A DNA stretch of 64,000 nt from Pseudomonas gingeri (GCF_013386165.1 NZ_JACAOS010000016.1:248001-312000), one strand, 5' to 3'; positions 51,570 to 61,081 are shown, counted from the stretch's first letter. Notes: generated by a model from the letters alone, not told the origin. Program-made: numbers and translations.

Positions 51570-52913
51570 TCAGTCCAGCCCGAGCTTCTTGAGCCGATAA
51601 CGCATCGAACGAAACGACAGGTTCAAGCGCTGGGCCGCTGCTGTGCGGTTCCAGCGGGTTTCCTCCAGCGCCTGGAGAATCAGTTTGCGTTCGACGCTTT
51701 CCAGGTAGTCCTCCAGATTGTCGATCTGCGCCAGGCTCGGTTCGCCGACTTGCGCGCAGCTCCCGCCGCCTTCGGCCAGGCGCAGGTCGCCGGCTTCGAT
51801 CTGCTCGTTTTCACACAGGGTGTAGGCCCGTTCGAGCATATTCTCCAGTTCCCGGACGTTACCGGGAAAGCGGTAGCCCTTGAGCGTATCCAGCGCCAGC
51901 GGATGCAGACGGGCCGCCGGCATGCCGCTGCCCGAGGCCAGTCGCTTGAGGACATTGGTGGCCAAGGGTTCGATATCGTCGCGGCGTTCGCGCAAGGATG
52001 GCACCCGTAATTCAATGACATTCAAGCGATAGTAGAGGTCTTGGCGAAAACGCTCTGCGCTGACCTCGGCGTTCAGGTCCTTGTGGGTGGCGCAGAGAAT
52101 CCGCACATCGACGATTTCTTCCTGCTGCCCGCCAACGCTGCGCACGGCTTTTTCCTGGATGGCCCGCAGCAGCTTGACCTGCATCGCCAGCGGCAAGTCG
52201 GCGACTTCATCGAGAAACAGCGTGCCGCCATTGGCCGCCTGGAACAGACCGGGTTTGTCCTCCACCGCGCCGGTAAAACTGCCTTTGCGATGGCCGAAAA
52301 ATTCGCTCTCCATCAGTTCGGCCGGAATCGCCCCGCAGTTCACCGGGACGAACGGCCGCTCGGCGCGCGGTCCCTGTTCATGGATCAGGCGCGCCACCAG
52401 TTCCTTGCCGCTGCCCGATTCGCCGCTGATATACACCGGTGCCTGGCTGCGGGCGAGTTTGTCGATCTGCTTGCGCAGGGCGCGCATGGGCAGTGAGTCA
52501 CCCAGCAGGCGGCTGTCGATGGACGGCGGTTTACCACCGCTGGTCGGCAAGCGCAGGGCGCTGGCGACCAGCTCGCGCAGGCGCGCCAGGTCCACCGGTT
52601 TGGTCAGGAAGTCGAAAGCCCCGGATTTCAGGGCGTTGATTGCCGTATCGAGGCTGCCATAGGCGGTGATCATCGCCACCGGCACCTGGGGATAACGTTG
52701 CTGGATATGCTGCACCAGCTCAAGGCCGGTACCGTCCGGCAGGCGCATGTCGGTCAGGCACAGGTCGAAACTTTCCTCGGCCAGCTTTTCCCGGGCTTGT
52801 GCGACGTTGCGGGCGCTGCTGGTGTCGAGCTTCATCCGTCCCAGGGTTATTTCCAGGAGTTCGCGGATATCCGGTTCATCATCGACGATCAGGATTCTTT
52901 GCCGTGGGCCCAT
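51570..52913 (-). CDS. pilR: Sigma-54-dependent response regulator PilR
   Basis: 447-residue NtrC-family activator. Receiver domain with phospho-acceptor D55 (LCLTDMRLPDG), AAA+ domain with Walker A GESGSGKE and the sigma-54 contact loop GSFTGA (a GAFTGA variant), and a C-terminal Fis-type helix-turn-helix (RWNRTAAAQRLNLSFRSMRYRLKKLGL). It activates pilA transcription with RpoN. The ATG at 52913 is chosen, two bases past the pilS stop; the reading frame open further upstream lies inside pilS. Confidence 0.95.
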   Translation of the reverse strand: MGPRQRILIVDDEPDIRELLEITLGRMKLDTSSARNVAQAREKLAEESFDLCLTDMRLPDGTGLELVQHIQQRYPQVPVAMITAYGSLDTAINALKSGAFDFLTKPVDLARLRELVASALRLPTSGGKPPSIDSRLLGDSLPMRALRKQIDKLARSQAPVYISGESGSGKELVARLIHEQGPRAERPFVPVNCGAIPAELMESEFFGHRKGSFTGAVEDKPGLFQAANGGTLFLDEVADLPLAMQVKLLRAIQEKAVRSVGGQQEEIVDVRILCATHKDLNAEVSAERFRQDLYYRLNVIELRVPSLRERRDDIEPLATNVLKRLASGSGMPAARLHPLALDTLKGYRFPGNVRELENMLERAYTLCENEQIEAGDLRLAEGGGSCAQVGEPSLAQIDNLEDYLESVERKLILQALEETRWNRTAAAQRLNLSFRSMRYRLKKLGLD

Positions 52914-52915
52914 GT

Positions 52916-54505
52916 TCAACTCTGTTTGCGTGCGTGAGCGAAGGTGATGCGAAAGCAACTGCCGCCTTGGCGTACCGAGTAGTCTAGGCGGGCCTGGTTG
53001 CTTTCGCATAGCTCGCGGGACAGGTAGAGGCCAAGGCCGGTGCCTTGGTTCTCGGTGGTGAAGAAGGGTTCGAACAGATGTTGGCGTTGTTCGGCGTCGA
53101 CGCCGGGGCCGTTATCCAGGACTTCCAGGGTCGGCAGCCCGTTGTTCGGGTCCACTGACAAGGTCAGCCAGACCTGCGCCAACTCGTGCAACTGGGCGCT
53201 GTAGCGCAGACCGTTTTCCAGCAGGTTGTTCAGCACCTGGGCCAGTTGCAGCGGATCGGCGCGGGTCTGCAGGGACGTGTCGTCGATCTGCAGGTGCAGG
53301 CACTGTCTGGGCCGGTCACGCTCGCGCCATTCGTTGGCAAAGGCCTGCAGCCACTCATTGAGGTCGAGCAATTGTGCTTGTGCCTGGCGTCGTCGGGACA
53401 ACTGGAGCACGTTCTCGATCACCAGGTTCATGCGTTTGGATTGGTCCTGGATGATCTGGGTGAGACGTTGATCAGCCTCCGGCATCAGCTCCGACTCTTG
53501 CAGCAATTGGGCCGCGTGGCTGATGGCCCCCAGCGGGTTGCGGATTTCATGGGCAATACCGGCGGTCAGGCGCCCGAGGGCGGCCAGCTTCAGTTGCTGG
53601 GCCTGCTGGGCGATCTGCGACAGGTCTTCCAGGAAAACCAGTGTCTGGGTTTGCTCGCCGCGTTTCAGTGCAATGAAGCTGGGTTGCAGAATCGGACCGG
53701 CGCCGAGAATTTTCAGGCTGCGGGGGCGCAGCGTCGGGTTGCTTTGCCACACGTGCAGCCGCTCGACCAGTTCCAGGGAATAAGCGTCGATCACCTGGCC
53801 ATTCAGTTCATGTTCCCCCATCAGCGTCAGCGCCCCTTGATTGGCGAGCTGTACCCGGTGTTGCTCGTCGAGCACCAGGATGCCGGTGCGCATGCGTTGC
53901 AGGATCAGGGCGTTGAGTTCTTCCAGGTTGGTGACATCGCTGGCCCGTTGCTCGGCGAGGGTTTCGCTCACCGCGAGCAGCCGGGTCAGGCCCTGTACCA
54001 GTACCGCGGCAGCGAAGCACAAGATGCCCAGCAAGCCGGCCTGCACGTAATAGCCGGCAGCGTCCGGGCGGCTGAAACTCAGGTAGAACGTCAGGTAGAT
54101 GATGCCGATGGCCGAGACGGCGGCGATCAGCAGGCCGATGCGGCCGCGCAGCAGCACGTTGCTGATGGCCACGGAGGCGATCAGCAGGTTGCCGATGCCG
54201 CTCGGTGCGCCGCCGGCGGCATAGAACAGCCCGGACAGCATCACCGCATCCGCCAGCGCCAGGGCGAAGACCTGTGCCTGGCGCTTGGGGTTTTCCAGCA
54301 GGGCCACCACCAGGATATTCAGGATCAGGTAGATCCAGCTGCCGGTGCGAAACAGTTCGCCGTCGGCCAGCGCCAGCAACTTGTCGTCCATCTTGCTGGA
54401 GATCAGCAACACCAGGGCGATGCCGATACTCAGACGGTAGAGATGATAAAGCCGTAGCAGGCGTTGGGCCTGGGCACCGCCGAGACTGAAGGTCTCAGCG
54501 CTCAC
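52916..54505 (-). CDS. pilS: Sensor histidine kinase PilS
   Basis: 529-residue membrane sensor. Six hydrophobic helices occupy about residues 20-185, followed by a PAS domain (about 200-310), the HisKA dimerisation helix with the phospho-histidine in TAGIAHEIRNPLG, and an ATPase domain (DNGPGV, FFTTENQGTGLGL). In P. aeruginosa PilS senses major pilin in the membrane through its helices and controls PilR. Its start overlaps the upstream PP0621-type gene by 11 bases; all three genes form an operon. Confidence 0.95.
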   Translation of the reverse strand: MSAETFSLGGAQAQRLLRLYHLYRLSIGIALVLLISSKMDDKLLALADGELFRTGSWIYLILNILVVALLENPKRQAQVFALALADAVMLSGLFYAAGGAPSGIGNLLIASVAISNVLLRGRIGLLIAAVSAIGIIYLTFYLSFSRPDAAGYYVQAGLLGILCFAAAVLVQGLTRLLAVSETLAEQRASDVTNLEELNALILQRMRTGILVLDEQHRVQLANQGALTLMGEHELNGQVIDAYSLELVERLHVWQSNPTLRPRSLKILGAGPILQPSFIALKRGEQTQTLVFLEDLSQIAQQAQQLKLAALGRLTAGIAHEIRNPLGAISHAAQLLQESELMPEADQRLTQIIQDQSKRMNLVIENVLQLSRRRQAQAQLLDLNEWLQAFANEWRERDRPRQCLHLQIDDTSLQTRADPLQLAQVLNNLLENGLRYSAQLHELAQVWLTLSVDPNNGLPTLEVLDNGPGVDAEQRQHLFEPFFTTENQGTGLGLYLSRELCESNQARLDYSVRQGGSCFRITFAHARKQS

Positions 54506-54728
54506 GAGGGCCCGGGCCTTGCTCGAGGTGGGCCTGGCTGCAATACCAGTCCTGTTGCACGCTCAGGGCGCGGTCGCGGGGCAGGTGCACGCCGCAATGG
54601 GCACAGCGGACCATGGGTGCGGCTTCCAGGGTGTCTGCCGGGCGGGTGGGGGCGGTGGGCCGATTGAATTTACGCCAGAACCACACGGCGGCTGCAATCA
54701 GTGCAATCCAGAACAGTAGGCGAACCAT
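54495..54728 (-). CDS. Small membrane-anchored zinc-ribbon protein (PP0621-like)
   Basis: 77 residues. A single N-terminal helix (about 3-20, LLFWIALIAAAVWFW) is followed by a linker and a metal-binding motif CAHC (42-45) plus Cys/His (WYCSQAH). It resembles the PP0621 family found next to pilS in Pseudomonas. It overlaps pilS by 11 bases and is translated with it. Whether it affects pilus sensing is unknown. Confidence 0.8.
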   Translation of the reverse strand: MVRLLFWIALIAAAVWFWRKFNRPTAPTRPADTLEAAPMVRCAHCGVHLPRDRALSVQQDWYCSQAHLEQGPGPRER

Positions 54729-54816
54729 GGCAACCCGCTTATTGGCAAATGATCCGGCAGTTTAGCCAAGGACATGCCGGGCGCACAGCGCATTCGGTGG
54801 GGGGCGCCGCGAAGGC

Positions 54817-54846
54817 AAAAAAAAGAGCCCCGAAAGGCTCTTTTCT
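54817..54846 (-). terminator. Intrinsic terminator near bamD
   Basis: GAGCC-CCGAAA-GGCTC stem bordered by AAAAAAAA on the left and TTTT on the right. The T tract on the reverse strand (from the A8) is strong and follows bamD by about 27 bp. Confidence 0.8.
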
Positions 54847-54872
54847 GAATCAGACCGCAGGGGACGCAGGAC

Positions 54873-55895
54873 TCAGTCGAACACGCCGAAGGTCATGTAG
54901 CTGAACCAGGAGCGGTCGTTGCTGCCTTTGCTGCCCTCGGCCTGGTGCTGTTCTTCCTGGACCGCATCGCCTTCAAGCGGCTTCAGGTCCGCCGGAATCG
55001 CATCCTTGGCGTCCTGGAACTGCTTGACCACGTCCTGGTTGGCGCGGGTTTCTCCCGGCGGCAGCGGTGGACGGGATTCGATCAGGCCCAGGGTGTACTT
55101 GCTCAGCCACGAACGGTTGTCGGCTTCGGCCACCCGTGGCACGAACTTGCCGTCCACCAGCGTTGGGTGGTTCGGGTAGTTGGCTTTCAGCACTTCAAGG
55201 CTCGAGGCCGCCAGTTCGTCGAGGTGCAGACGCTGGTACGACTCGACCATCACCGCCAGGCCGTCGCCGACCGCAGGGGTTTCCTGGAAGTTTTCCACTA
55301 CGTAACGACCACGGTTGGCGGCGGCAACATAGGCCTGACGGGTCAGGTAGTAGTCGGCCACGTGGATCTCGTAGGCCGCCAGCAGGTTGCGCAGGTAGAT
55401 CATGCGCTGCTTGGCGTCCGGTGCGTAGCGGCTGTTCGGGTAGCGGCTGGTGAGCTGGGCGAACTCGTTGTAGGAGTCGCGGGCAGCGCCCGGGTCACGC
55501 TTGGTCATGTCCAGCGGCAGGAAGCGCGAGAGCAGGCCGACGTCCTGGTCGAACGAGGTCAGGCCCTTGAGGTAGTAGGCGTAGTCCACGTTCGGATGCT
55601 GCGGGTGCAGGCGAATGAAACGCTCGGCGGCCGACTTGGCAGCTTCCGGTTCGCCATTCTTGTAGTTGGCGTAGATCAGTTCAAGCTGGGCCTGGTCGGC
55701 GTAGCGACCGAACGGATAACGCGACTCCAGAGCCTTGAGCTTGGCGGTGGCGCTTGAATAGCTGTGGTTGTCCAGGTCGGCCTGCGACTGCTGGTACAGC
55801 TCGACTTCGCTCAAGTTTTCGTCGACGACTTCCTTCGACGAGCAAGCAGCAGTCAGTGCGAGGATGGCGATCAGCAGCAGGTGTCTCACTTGCAT
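54873..55895 (-). CDS. bamD: Outer-membrane assembly lipoprotein BamD
   Basis: Essential lipoprotein of the BAM complex that inserts beta-barrel proteins. 340 residues with lipoprotein signal MQVRHLLLIAILALTAAC (C18) and five TPR motifs (about 30-270). The ATG at 55895 is set by the signal; the extension upstream is rejected. The tail beyond about residue 280 is longer than in E. coli (245 residues total), as usual for Pseudomonas. Divergent from rluD with 150 bp between, the usual bacterial arrangement. Confidence 0.96.
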   Translation of the reverse strand: MQVRHLLLIAILALTAACSSKEVVDENLSEVELYQQSQADLDNHSYSSATAKLKALESRYPFGRYADQAQLELIYANYKNGEPEAAKSAAERFIRLHPQHPNVDYAYYLKGLTSFDQDVGLLSRFLPLDMTKRDPGAARDSYNEFAQLTSRYPNSRYAPDAKQRMIYLRNLLAAYEIHVADYYLTRQAYVAAANRGRYVVENFQETPAVGDGLAVMVESYQRLHLDELAASSLEVLKANYPNHPTLVDGKFVPRVAEADNRSWLSKYTLGLIESRPPLPPGETRANQDVVKQFQDAKDAIPADLKPLEGDAVQEEQHQAEGSKGSNDRSWFSYMTFGVFD

Positions 55896-56045
55896 GGCGG
55901 CTTGCGTCCCTATGACGGCCGCTGTCTTGGGCGGGGCCGTCCTGTTATGATGAGTGCCCCGTTGATAGCCTCGGGGCAAAAGACGCCGTATTTAACCACA
56001 AGCGCGCAGCCGAAACCAAAGGCTGTGCCGACGCCTAGTCCGAGC

Positions 56046-57008
56046 ATGTCCGATAAAATTGAACTTCGCGCAGAGGTGCCGTCCGAACTGGGCGGCCAAC
56101 GCCTCGATCAAGTCGCCGCCCAACTCTTCGCTGAGCACTCACGCTCGCGCCTTTCCGCCTGGATCAAGGACGGCCGCCTGACGGTGGACGGAGCCGTGAT
56201 CCGACCACGCGATATCGTACATGGCGGTGCCGTGCTCGAGCTGACTGCCGAGCAGGAAGCCCAGGGAGAATGGATCGCCCAGGACATCGAGCTGGACATC
56301 GTCTATGAAGACGACGACATCCTGGTGATCAACAAACCTGCGGGCCTGGTGGTGCATCCGGCTGCCGGTCACGCCGATGGCACCTTGCTCAACGCCTTGC
56401 TGCACCACGTGCCGGACATTATCAATGTGCCGCGCGCGGGTATCGTGCACCGCCTGGACAAGGACACCACCGGTCTGATGGTGGTCGCCAAGACCATCCA
56501 GGCCCAGACACAGCTGGTGACGCAGTTGCAGAGCCGCAGCGTCAGCCGGATCTACGAATGCATCGTGATCGGCGTGGTCACCGCCGGTGGCAAGATCAAC
56601 GCCCCCATCGGTCGTCACGGCCAGCAGCGCCAGCGCATGGCGGTGATGGAAGGCGGCAAGCAGGCGGTGAGTCACTATCGCGTGCTGGAGCGCTTCCGTT
56701 CCCACACCCATGTGCGGGTGAAGCTGGAAACCGGTCGCACGCACCAGATTCGCGTGCACATGGCCCACATCAACTTTCCGTTGGTCGGCGATCCGGCCTA
56801 CGGTGGTCGCTTCCGTATTCCCCCTGCGGCCAGCGTGACCATGGTTGATTCGCTGAAAAACTTCCCACGCCAGGCCCTGCACGCGCGTTTCCTCGAGTTG
56901 GATCATCCGACGAGCGGTAAGCGCATGAGCTGGGAATCGCCACTGCCGGACGATTTCGTCTGGTTGTTGACGCTGCTCAAGCAGGACCGCGAGGCGTTCA
57001 TCGGGTGA
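56046..57008 (+). CDS. rluD: 23S rRNA pseudouridine synthase RluD
   Basis: Converts U1911, U1915 and U1917 of 23S rRNA helix 69 to pseudouridine. 320 residues: N-terminal S4 domain (about 15-75) and RluA-type catalytic domain with the motif HRLDKDTTG, in which the nucleophile is D138 (E. coli D139). The ATG at 56046 follows the S4 family start. The stop overlaps the GTG start of pgeF (GTGA). Confidence 0.96.
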   Translation: MSDKIELRAEVPSELGGQRLDQVAAQLFAEHSRSRLSAWIKDGRLTVDGAVIRPRDIVHGGAVLELTAEQEAQGEWIAQDIELDIVYEDDDILVINKPAGLVVHPAAGHADGTLLNALLHHVPDIINVPRAGIVHRLDKDTTGLMVVAKTIQAQTQLVTQLQSRSVSRIYECIVIGVVTAGGKINAPIGRHGQQRQRMAVMEGGKQAVSHYRVLERFRSHTHVRVKLETGRTHQIRVHMAHINFPLVGDPAYGGRFRIPPAASVTMVDSLKNFPRQALHARFLELDHPTSGKRMSWESPLPDDFVWLLTLLKQDREAFIG

Positions 57009-57730
57009 GTGACTTCCTGATTCCCGACTGGCCTGCGCCGGCACGGGTCAGGACCTGCGTGACCACGCGGGCGGGCGGCGTCAGTCTGGCGCCGTTCGAC
57101 AGTCTCAATCTGGGCGATCATGTCGACGACGATCTGCTCGCCGTCACGGAGAATCGCCGTCGCCTCACTGATACCTTCGCGATTCGCCCGGCCTGGTTGC
57201 GTCAGGTGCACGGTGTCGGGGTGGTTGAGGCCGATCCGACGCTGACCGCCGAAGCCGATGGCAGTTGGACCCGTACGCCAGGCGTTGCCTGCACCGCCAT
57301 GACCGCCGATTGCCTGCCAGCATTGTTTTGTGACCGTGCCGGTACCCGCGTGGCCGCAGCCCATGCCGGTTGGCGTGGACTGGCCGCGGGTGTGCTGGAA
57401 GCTACCGTCGACCGGCTTGACGTGCCGGCCTCGGAAGTCCTCGTCTGGCTGGGTCCGGCCATCGGTCCCGGGGCCTTCGAAGTGGGGGCGGAAGTGCGCG
57501 AAGCCTTTCTCTCTACGCATCCTGAAACAATCGAAGCCTTCGTCCCCAGCGTCAATGCCGGACGCTTCATGGCCGACATTTATGCCCTGGCGCGCCTGCG
57601 TCTGGCCGCCTGCGGAATCACCGCCGTCCATGGTGGCGGGCTGTGTACGGTCACTGATCCGCGCTTTTTCTCCTACCGGCGCAGTCCGCGTACCGGTCGC
57701 TTTGCCTCCTTGATCTGGCTGCAAGACTAG
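57005..57730 (+). CDS. pgeF: Purine nucleoside phosphorylase / laccase-domain protein PgeF
   Basis: 241-residue member of the YfiH/YlmD family, also called polyphenol oxidase; members have purine nucleoside phosphorylase/adenosine deaminase activity and PgeF removes mis-incorporated L-Ser from peptidoglycan precursors. The conserved metal and catalytic residues are seen in QVHG, TADCLPAL and AAHAGWRGL, and DPRFFSYRR near the C-terminus. GTG start coupled to rluD. The rluD-pgeF-clpB order is typical. Confidence 0.9.
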   Translation: MSDFLIPDWPAPARVRTCVTTRAGGVSLAPFDSLNLGDHVDDDLLAVTENRRRLTDTFAIRPAWLRQVHGVGVVEADPTLTAEADGSWTRTPGVACTAMTADCLPALFCDRAGTRVAAAHAGWRGLAAGVLEATVDRLDVPASEVLVWLGPAIGPGAFEVGAEVREAFLSTHPETIEAFVPSVNAGRFMADIYALARLRLAACGITAVHGGGLCTVTDPRFFSYRRSPRTGRFASLIWLQD

Positions 57731-57760
57731 ACTCTTCTGATCTTCGTCAAGCTGATGACG

Positions 57761-57788
57761 CTTGAATCTCCCAGAATAGGCCGCATCT
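57761..57788 (+). promoter_or_regulatory. Sigma-32 heat-shock promoter of clpB
   Basis: CTTGAAT, 13-base spacer, CCGCATCT: nearly the RpoH consensus CTTGAAA-N13-CCCCATNT. It lies 73 bp before the clpB start, in the 130 bp gap after pgeF. Confidence 0.85.
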
Positions 57789-57860
57789 ACTTGGGCATCT
57801 GGCAGGTTTCTTTATTCAGGTGCGTCCTTTGCTCCGGCCTGCTCCAAAGGAAGGTGACTC

Positions 57861-60425
57861 ATGCGTATAGATCGTTTAACCAGCAAGTTGCAGTTGGCGT
57901 TGTCAGACGCCCAATCCCTGGCGGTCGGCCTCGATCATCCGGCCATTGAGCCTGCGCATTTGATGCAGGCGCTGTTGGAGCAGCAGGGCGGCTCGATCAA
58001 GCCCCTGCTGCTGCAAGTCGGTTTCGACATCAACAGCCTGCGCAAGGAGTTGAGCAAAGAGCTTGATCACTTGCCGAAAATCCAGAATCCCACCGGCGAC
58101 GTGAACATGTCCCAGGATCTGGCGCGCCTGCTCAACCAGGCCGATCGCCTGGCCCAGCAGAAGGGCGACCAATTCATTTCCAGCGAGCTGGTGCTGCTCG
58201 CCGCCATGGACGAGAACAGCAAGCTGGGCAAGTTGCTGCTCGGTCAGGGTGTGAGCAAGAAGGCTCTGGAAAATGCCATCAACAACCTGCGCGGCGGCGA
58301 GGCGGTCAATGACCCCAACGCCGAGGGCGCACGCCAGGCTCTGGACAAGTACACCGTCGACCTGACCAAGCGCGCCGAAGAGGGCAAGCTTGACCCGGTG
58401 ATCGGCCGCGACGACGAGATCCGCCGGACGATCCAGGTGCTGCAACGGCGGACCAAGAACAACCCGGTATTGATCGGCGAGCCTGGCGTGGGCAAGACTG
58501 CCATTGCCGAAGGCCTGGCCCAGCGCATCATCAACGGCGAAGTGCCGGATGGCCTGCGCGGCAAGCGCCTGCTGTCCCTGGACATGGGCGCACTGATTGC
58601 CGGTGCCAAGTACCGTGGTGAGTTCGAAGAGCGTCTGAAGTCGCTGCTCAATGAGCTGTCGAAGCAGGAAGGGCAGATCATTCTGTTTATCGACGAACTG
58701 CACACCATGGTCGGCGCCGGCAAGGGCGAAGGTTCGATGGATGCGGGCAATATGCTCAAGCCGGCCTTGGCCCGTGGCGAGCTGCACTGCGTCGGGGCGA
58801 CCACGCTCAACGAGTATCGCCAATATATAGAGAAGGACGCGGCCCTCGAGCGGCGCTTCCAGAAGGTGCTGGTGGATGAGCCGAGCGAGGAGGACACCAT
58901 TGCCATCCTTCGCGGCCTGAAAGAGCGTTATGAAGTGCACCACAAGGTGGCGATCACCGACGGTGCGATTATCGCCGCGGCCAAGCTCAGCCATCGCTAT
59001 ATCACCGACCGTCAGTTGCCGGACAAGGCCATCGACCTGATCGACGAGGCCGCCAGCCGTATCCGCATGGAGATCGACTCCAAGCCGGAAGTGCTGGATC
59101 GTCTGGAGCGCCGTCTGATCCAGCTCAAGGTTGAATCTCAGGCCTTGAAGAAAGAAGACGACGAGGCGGCGAAAAAACGCCTGGAAAAACTCCAGGAAGA
59201 AATTGTCCGCCTGGAGCGCGAGTACGCCGACCTGGAAGAGATCTGGACCTCGGAAAAAGCCGAAGTGCAGGGCTCGGCGCAGATCCAGCAGAAAATCGAA
59301 CAGTCGCGCCAGGAACTGGAGGCGGCCCGTCGCAAAGGCGACCTCAACCGCATGGCCGAGCTGCAATATGGCGTGATTCCGGATCTGGAACGCAGCCTGC
59401 AGATGGTCGACCAGCACGGTAAGAGCGAGAACCAGCTGCTGCGCAGCAAGGTGACCGAAGAGGAAATCGCCGAAGTCGTGTCGAAGTGGACCGGTATTCC
59501 GGTGTCCAAGATGCTTGAAGGCGAGCGCGACAAGCTGTTGAAGATGGAAGGTCTGCTGCATCAGCGCGTGATTGGCCAGGACGAGGCAGTGGTGGCCGTG
59601 TCCAACGCGGTGCGGCGTTCCCGGGCCGGCTTGTCCGACCCGAATCGTCCGAGCGGTTCCTTCATGTTCCTCGGCCCGACCGGTGTCGGCAAGACCGAGC
59701 TGTGCAAGGCGCTGGCCGAGTTCCTCTTCGATACCGAGGAGGCCATGGTGCGTATCGATATGTCGGAGTTCATGGAGAAACACTCCGTAGCCCGTCTGAT
59801 TGGGGCGCCACCGGGCTATGTTGGCTATGAAGAGGGCGGCTACCTGACCGAGGCCGTGCGGCGCAAGCCTTACTCGGTGATCCTCCTGGACGAGGTCGAG
59901 AAGGCTCACCCGGATGTGTTCAACATTCTGCTGCAAGTGCTGGAAGATGGCCGCCTGACGGACAGCCACGGTCGTACCGTGGACTTCCGCAACACTGTGA
60001 TCGTCATGACCTCCAACCTGGGCTCGGCGCAGATCCAGGAGCTGGTAGGGGACCGTGAAGCGCAACGGGCGGCGGTGATGGATGCGGTGAGCACGCATTT
60101 CCGCCCGGAGTTCATCAACCGGATCGACGAGGTGGTGATTTTCGAGCCCTTGGCCCGGGATCAGATCGCCGGGATCACCGAGATCCAGTTGGGTCGCCTG
60201 CGCAGTCGCCTGGCGGAGCGCGAGCTGAAGCTGGAACTGAGTGGCGAGGCCTTGGACAAGTTGATCGCGGTGGGTTACGACCCGGTCTATGGTGCGCGGC
60301 CGCTTAAACGCGCGATCCAGCGCTGGATCGAGAACCCGTTGGCGCAGTTGATCCTGTCGGGGCAGTTCCTGCCGGGCACGAGCGTGACCGCCTCGGTTGC
60401 CAACGACGAGATCGTATTTGCCTGA
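57861..60425 (+). CDS. clpB: Protein disaggregase ClpB
   Basis: 854-residue hexameric AAA+ chaperone that pulls apart aggregates together with DnaK. N-terminal domain (1-145), first ATPase domain with Walker A GEPGVGKT at 206-213, coiled-coil M domain (about 405-525, ERRLIQLKVESQALKKEDDEA), second ATPase with GPTGVGKT at 605-612, and no ClpP-binding loop. The start is preceded by AAGGAAGG. A consensus sigma-32 promoter lies upstream. Ordinary length. Confidence 0.98.
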   Translation: MRIDRLTSKLQLALSDAQSLAVGLDHPAIEPAHLMQALLEQQGGSIKPLLLQVGFDINSLRKELSKELDHLPKIQNPTGDVNMSQDLARLLNQADRLAQQKGDQFISSELVLLAAMDENSKLGKLLLGQGVSKKALENAINNLRGGEAVNDPNAEGARQALDKYTVDLTKRAEEGKLDPVIGRDDEIRRTIQVLQRRTKNNPVLIGEPGVGKTAIAEGLAQRIINGEVPDGLRGKRLLSLDMGALIAGAKYRGEFEERLKSLLNELSKQEGQIILFIDELHTMVGAGKGEGSMDAGNMLKPALARGELHCVGATTLNEYRQYIEKDAALERRFQKVLVDEPSEEDTIAILRGLKERYEVHHKVAITDGAIIAAAKLSHRYITDRQLPDKAIDLIDEAASRIRMEIDSKPEVLDRLERRLIQLKVESQALKKEDDEAAKKRLEKLQEEIVRLEREYADLEEIWTSEKAEVQGSAQIQQKIEQSRQELEAARRKGDLNRMAELQYGVIPDLERSLQMVDQHGKSENQLLRSKVTEEEIAEVVSKWTGIPVSKMLEGERDKLLKMEGLLHQRVIGQDEAVVAVSNAVRRSRAGLSDPNRPSGSFMFLGPTGVGKTELCKALAEFLFDTEEAMVRIDMSEFMEKHSVARLIGAPPGYVGYEEGGYLTEAVRRKPYSVILLDEVEKAHPDVFNILLQVLEDGRLTDSHGRTVDFRNTVIVMTSNLGSAQIQELVGDREAQRAAVMDAVSTHFRPEFINRIDEVVIFEPLARDQIAGITEIQLGRLRSRLAERELKLELSGEALDKLIAVGYDPVYGARPLKRAIQRWIENPLAQLILSGQFLPGTSVTASVANDEIVFA

Positions 60426-60745
60426 GTCCCCTCGGGGATCTGCACGATCCCCTTGTAGGAGGATTGCGATTTCAGAGAGTTTTTTTCAATAGGGCGTTGA
60501 ACTCGGGGGCAAAGGCTTGTAAAGTGCGCCCCGCAGTACGTCACCCCTCGGATTTCTCCCACAAGGGAAACCCGGAAAAAGATTGCAAATCATTGTCTTG
60601 AAAGCAATTTAGGGGGTTGACAGAGGTTTTCAGAGTTGTAGAATAGCGCGCCTCAGACAAGCGAATGCAGCGATGCAAAAGCCTGGATGAGGAAGCTTTC
60701 AGCGATGGAAGTCTGCGGTAAAGGTTGTAACTTGAAATATGTAGT
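60426..60745. other. 320 bp region between clpB and the tRNA cluster
   Basis: Contains a fragment resembling a truncated REP arm (CCCCTTGTAGGAGGATTGCG, 60450-60469), the tRNA promoter (60617-60644) and about 100 bases of tRNA leader. No clear clpB terminator stem was found and no reading frame is supported. Confidence 0.6.
60617..60644 (+). promoter_or_regulatory. Strong sigma-70 promoter of the tRNA cluster
   Basis: Consensus TTGACA, 16-base spacer and TAGAAT, followed by the GC-rich discriminator AGCGCGCC typical of stringently controlled stable-RNA promoters. Confidence 0.85.
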
Positions 60746-60821
60746 TCCGTGATAGCTCAGTCGGTAGAGCAAATGACTGTTAATCATTGGGTCCCAGGTT
60801 CGAGTCCTGGTCACGGAGCCA
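60746..60821 (+). tRNA. tRNA-Asn (GTT)
   Basis: 76 bases including encoded CCA. Acceptor TCCGTGA pairs with TCACGGA; anticodon loop CTGTTAA gives GTT; T arm GGTTCGAGTCC. First gene of the cluster. Confidence 0.97.
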
Positions 60822-60830
60822 ATTTCAAAT

Positions 60831-60907
60831 CGGGGTATAGCGCAGTCCGGTAGCGCGCCTGCTTTGGGAGCAGGATGTCAGGAGTTCGAATCCCCTTACC
60901 CCGACCA
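60831..60907 (+). tRNA. tRNA-Pro (TGG), copy 1
   Basis: 77 bases with encoded CCA. Acceptor CGGGGTA pairs with TACCCCG; anticodon stem-loop CCTGCTTTGGGAGCAGG gives TGG. Identical to the copy at 61082. Confidence 0.97.
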
Positions 60908-60912
60908 TTTTT

Positions 60913-60988
60913 GGGTCGTTAGCTCAGTTGGTAGAGCAGTTGGCTTTTAACCAATTGGTCGTAGGTTCGAATCCCACACGACCCACCA
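60913..60988 (+). tRNA. tRNA-Lys (TTT)
   Basis: 76 bases with encoded CCA. Acceptor GGGTCGT pairs with ACGACCC; anticodon loop CTTTTAA gives TTT. Five bases after tRNA-Pro copy 1. Confidence 0.97.
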
Positions 60989-61050
60989 TTTTTGAAACCA
61001 GTTCGCTGGGATTAAATCTTAAGAACAGAGGCCAAAAGCACTGTTCGCAG

Positions 61051-61079
61051 AAGGCGCCTTTCAAAGGTGCCTTTTTTTT
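61051..61079 (+). terminator. Intrinsic terminator between tRNA-Lys and tRNA-Pro copy 2
   Basis: AAGGCGCCTTT-CAA-AGGTGCC stem with T8. It ends two bases before the second tRNA-Pro, so it should stop the Asn-Pro-Lys transcript before that gene. Confidence 0.85.
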
Positions 61080-61081
61080 AC

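Noticed and set aside
57903..60098. Reverse-strand open frame (731 codons) opposite clpB
   Set aside because: Shadow of clpB codon usage; no start signal or domain.
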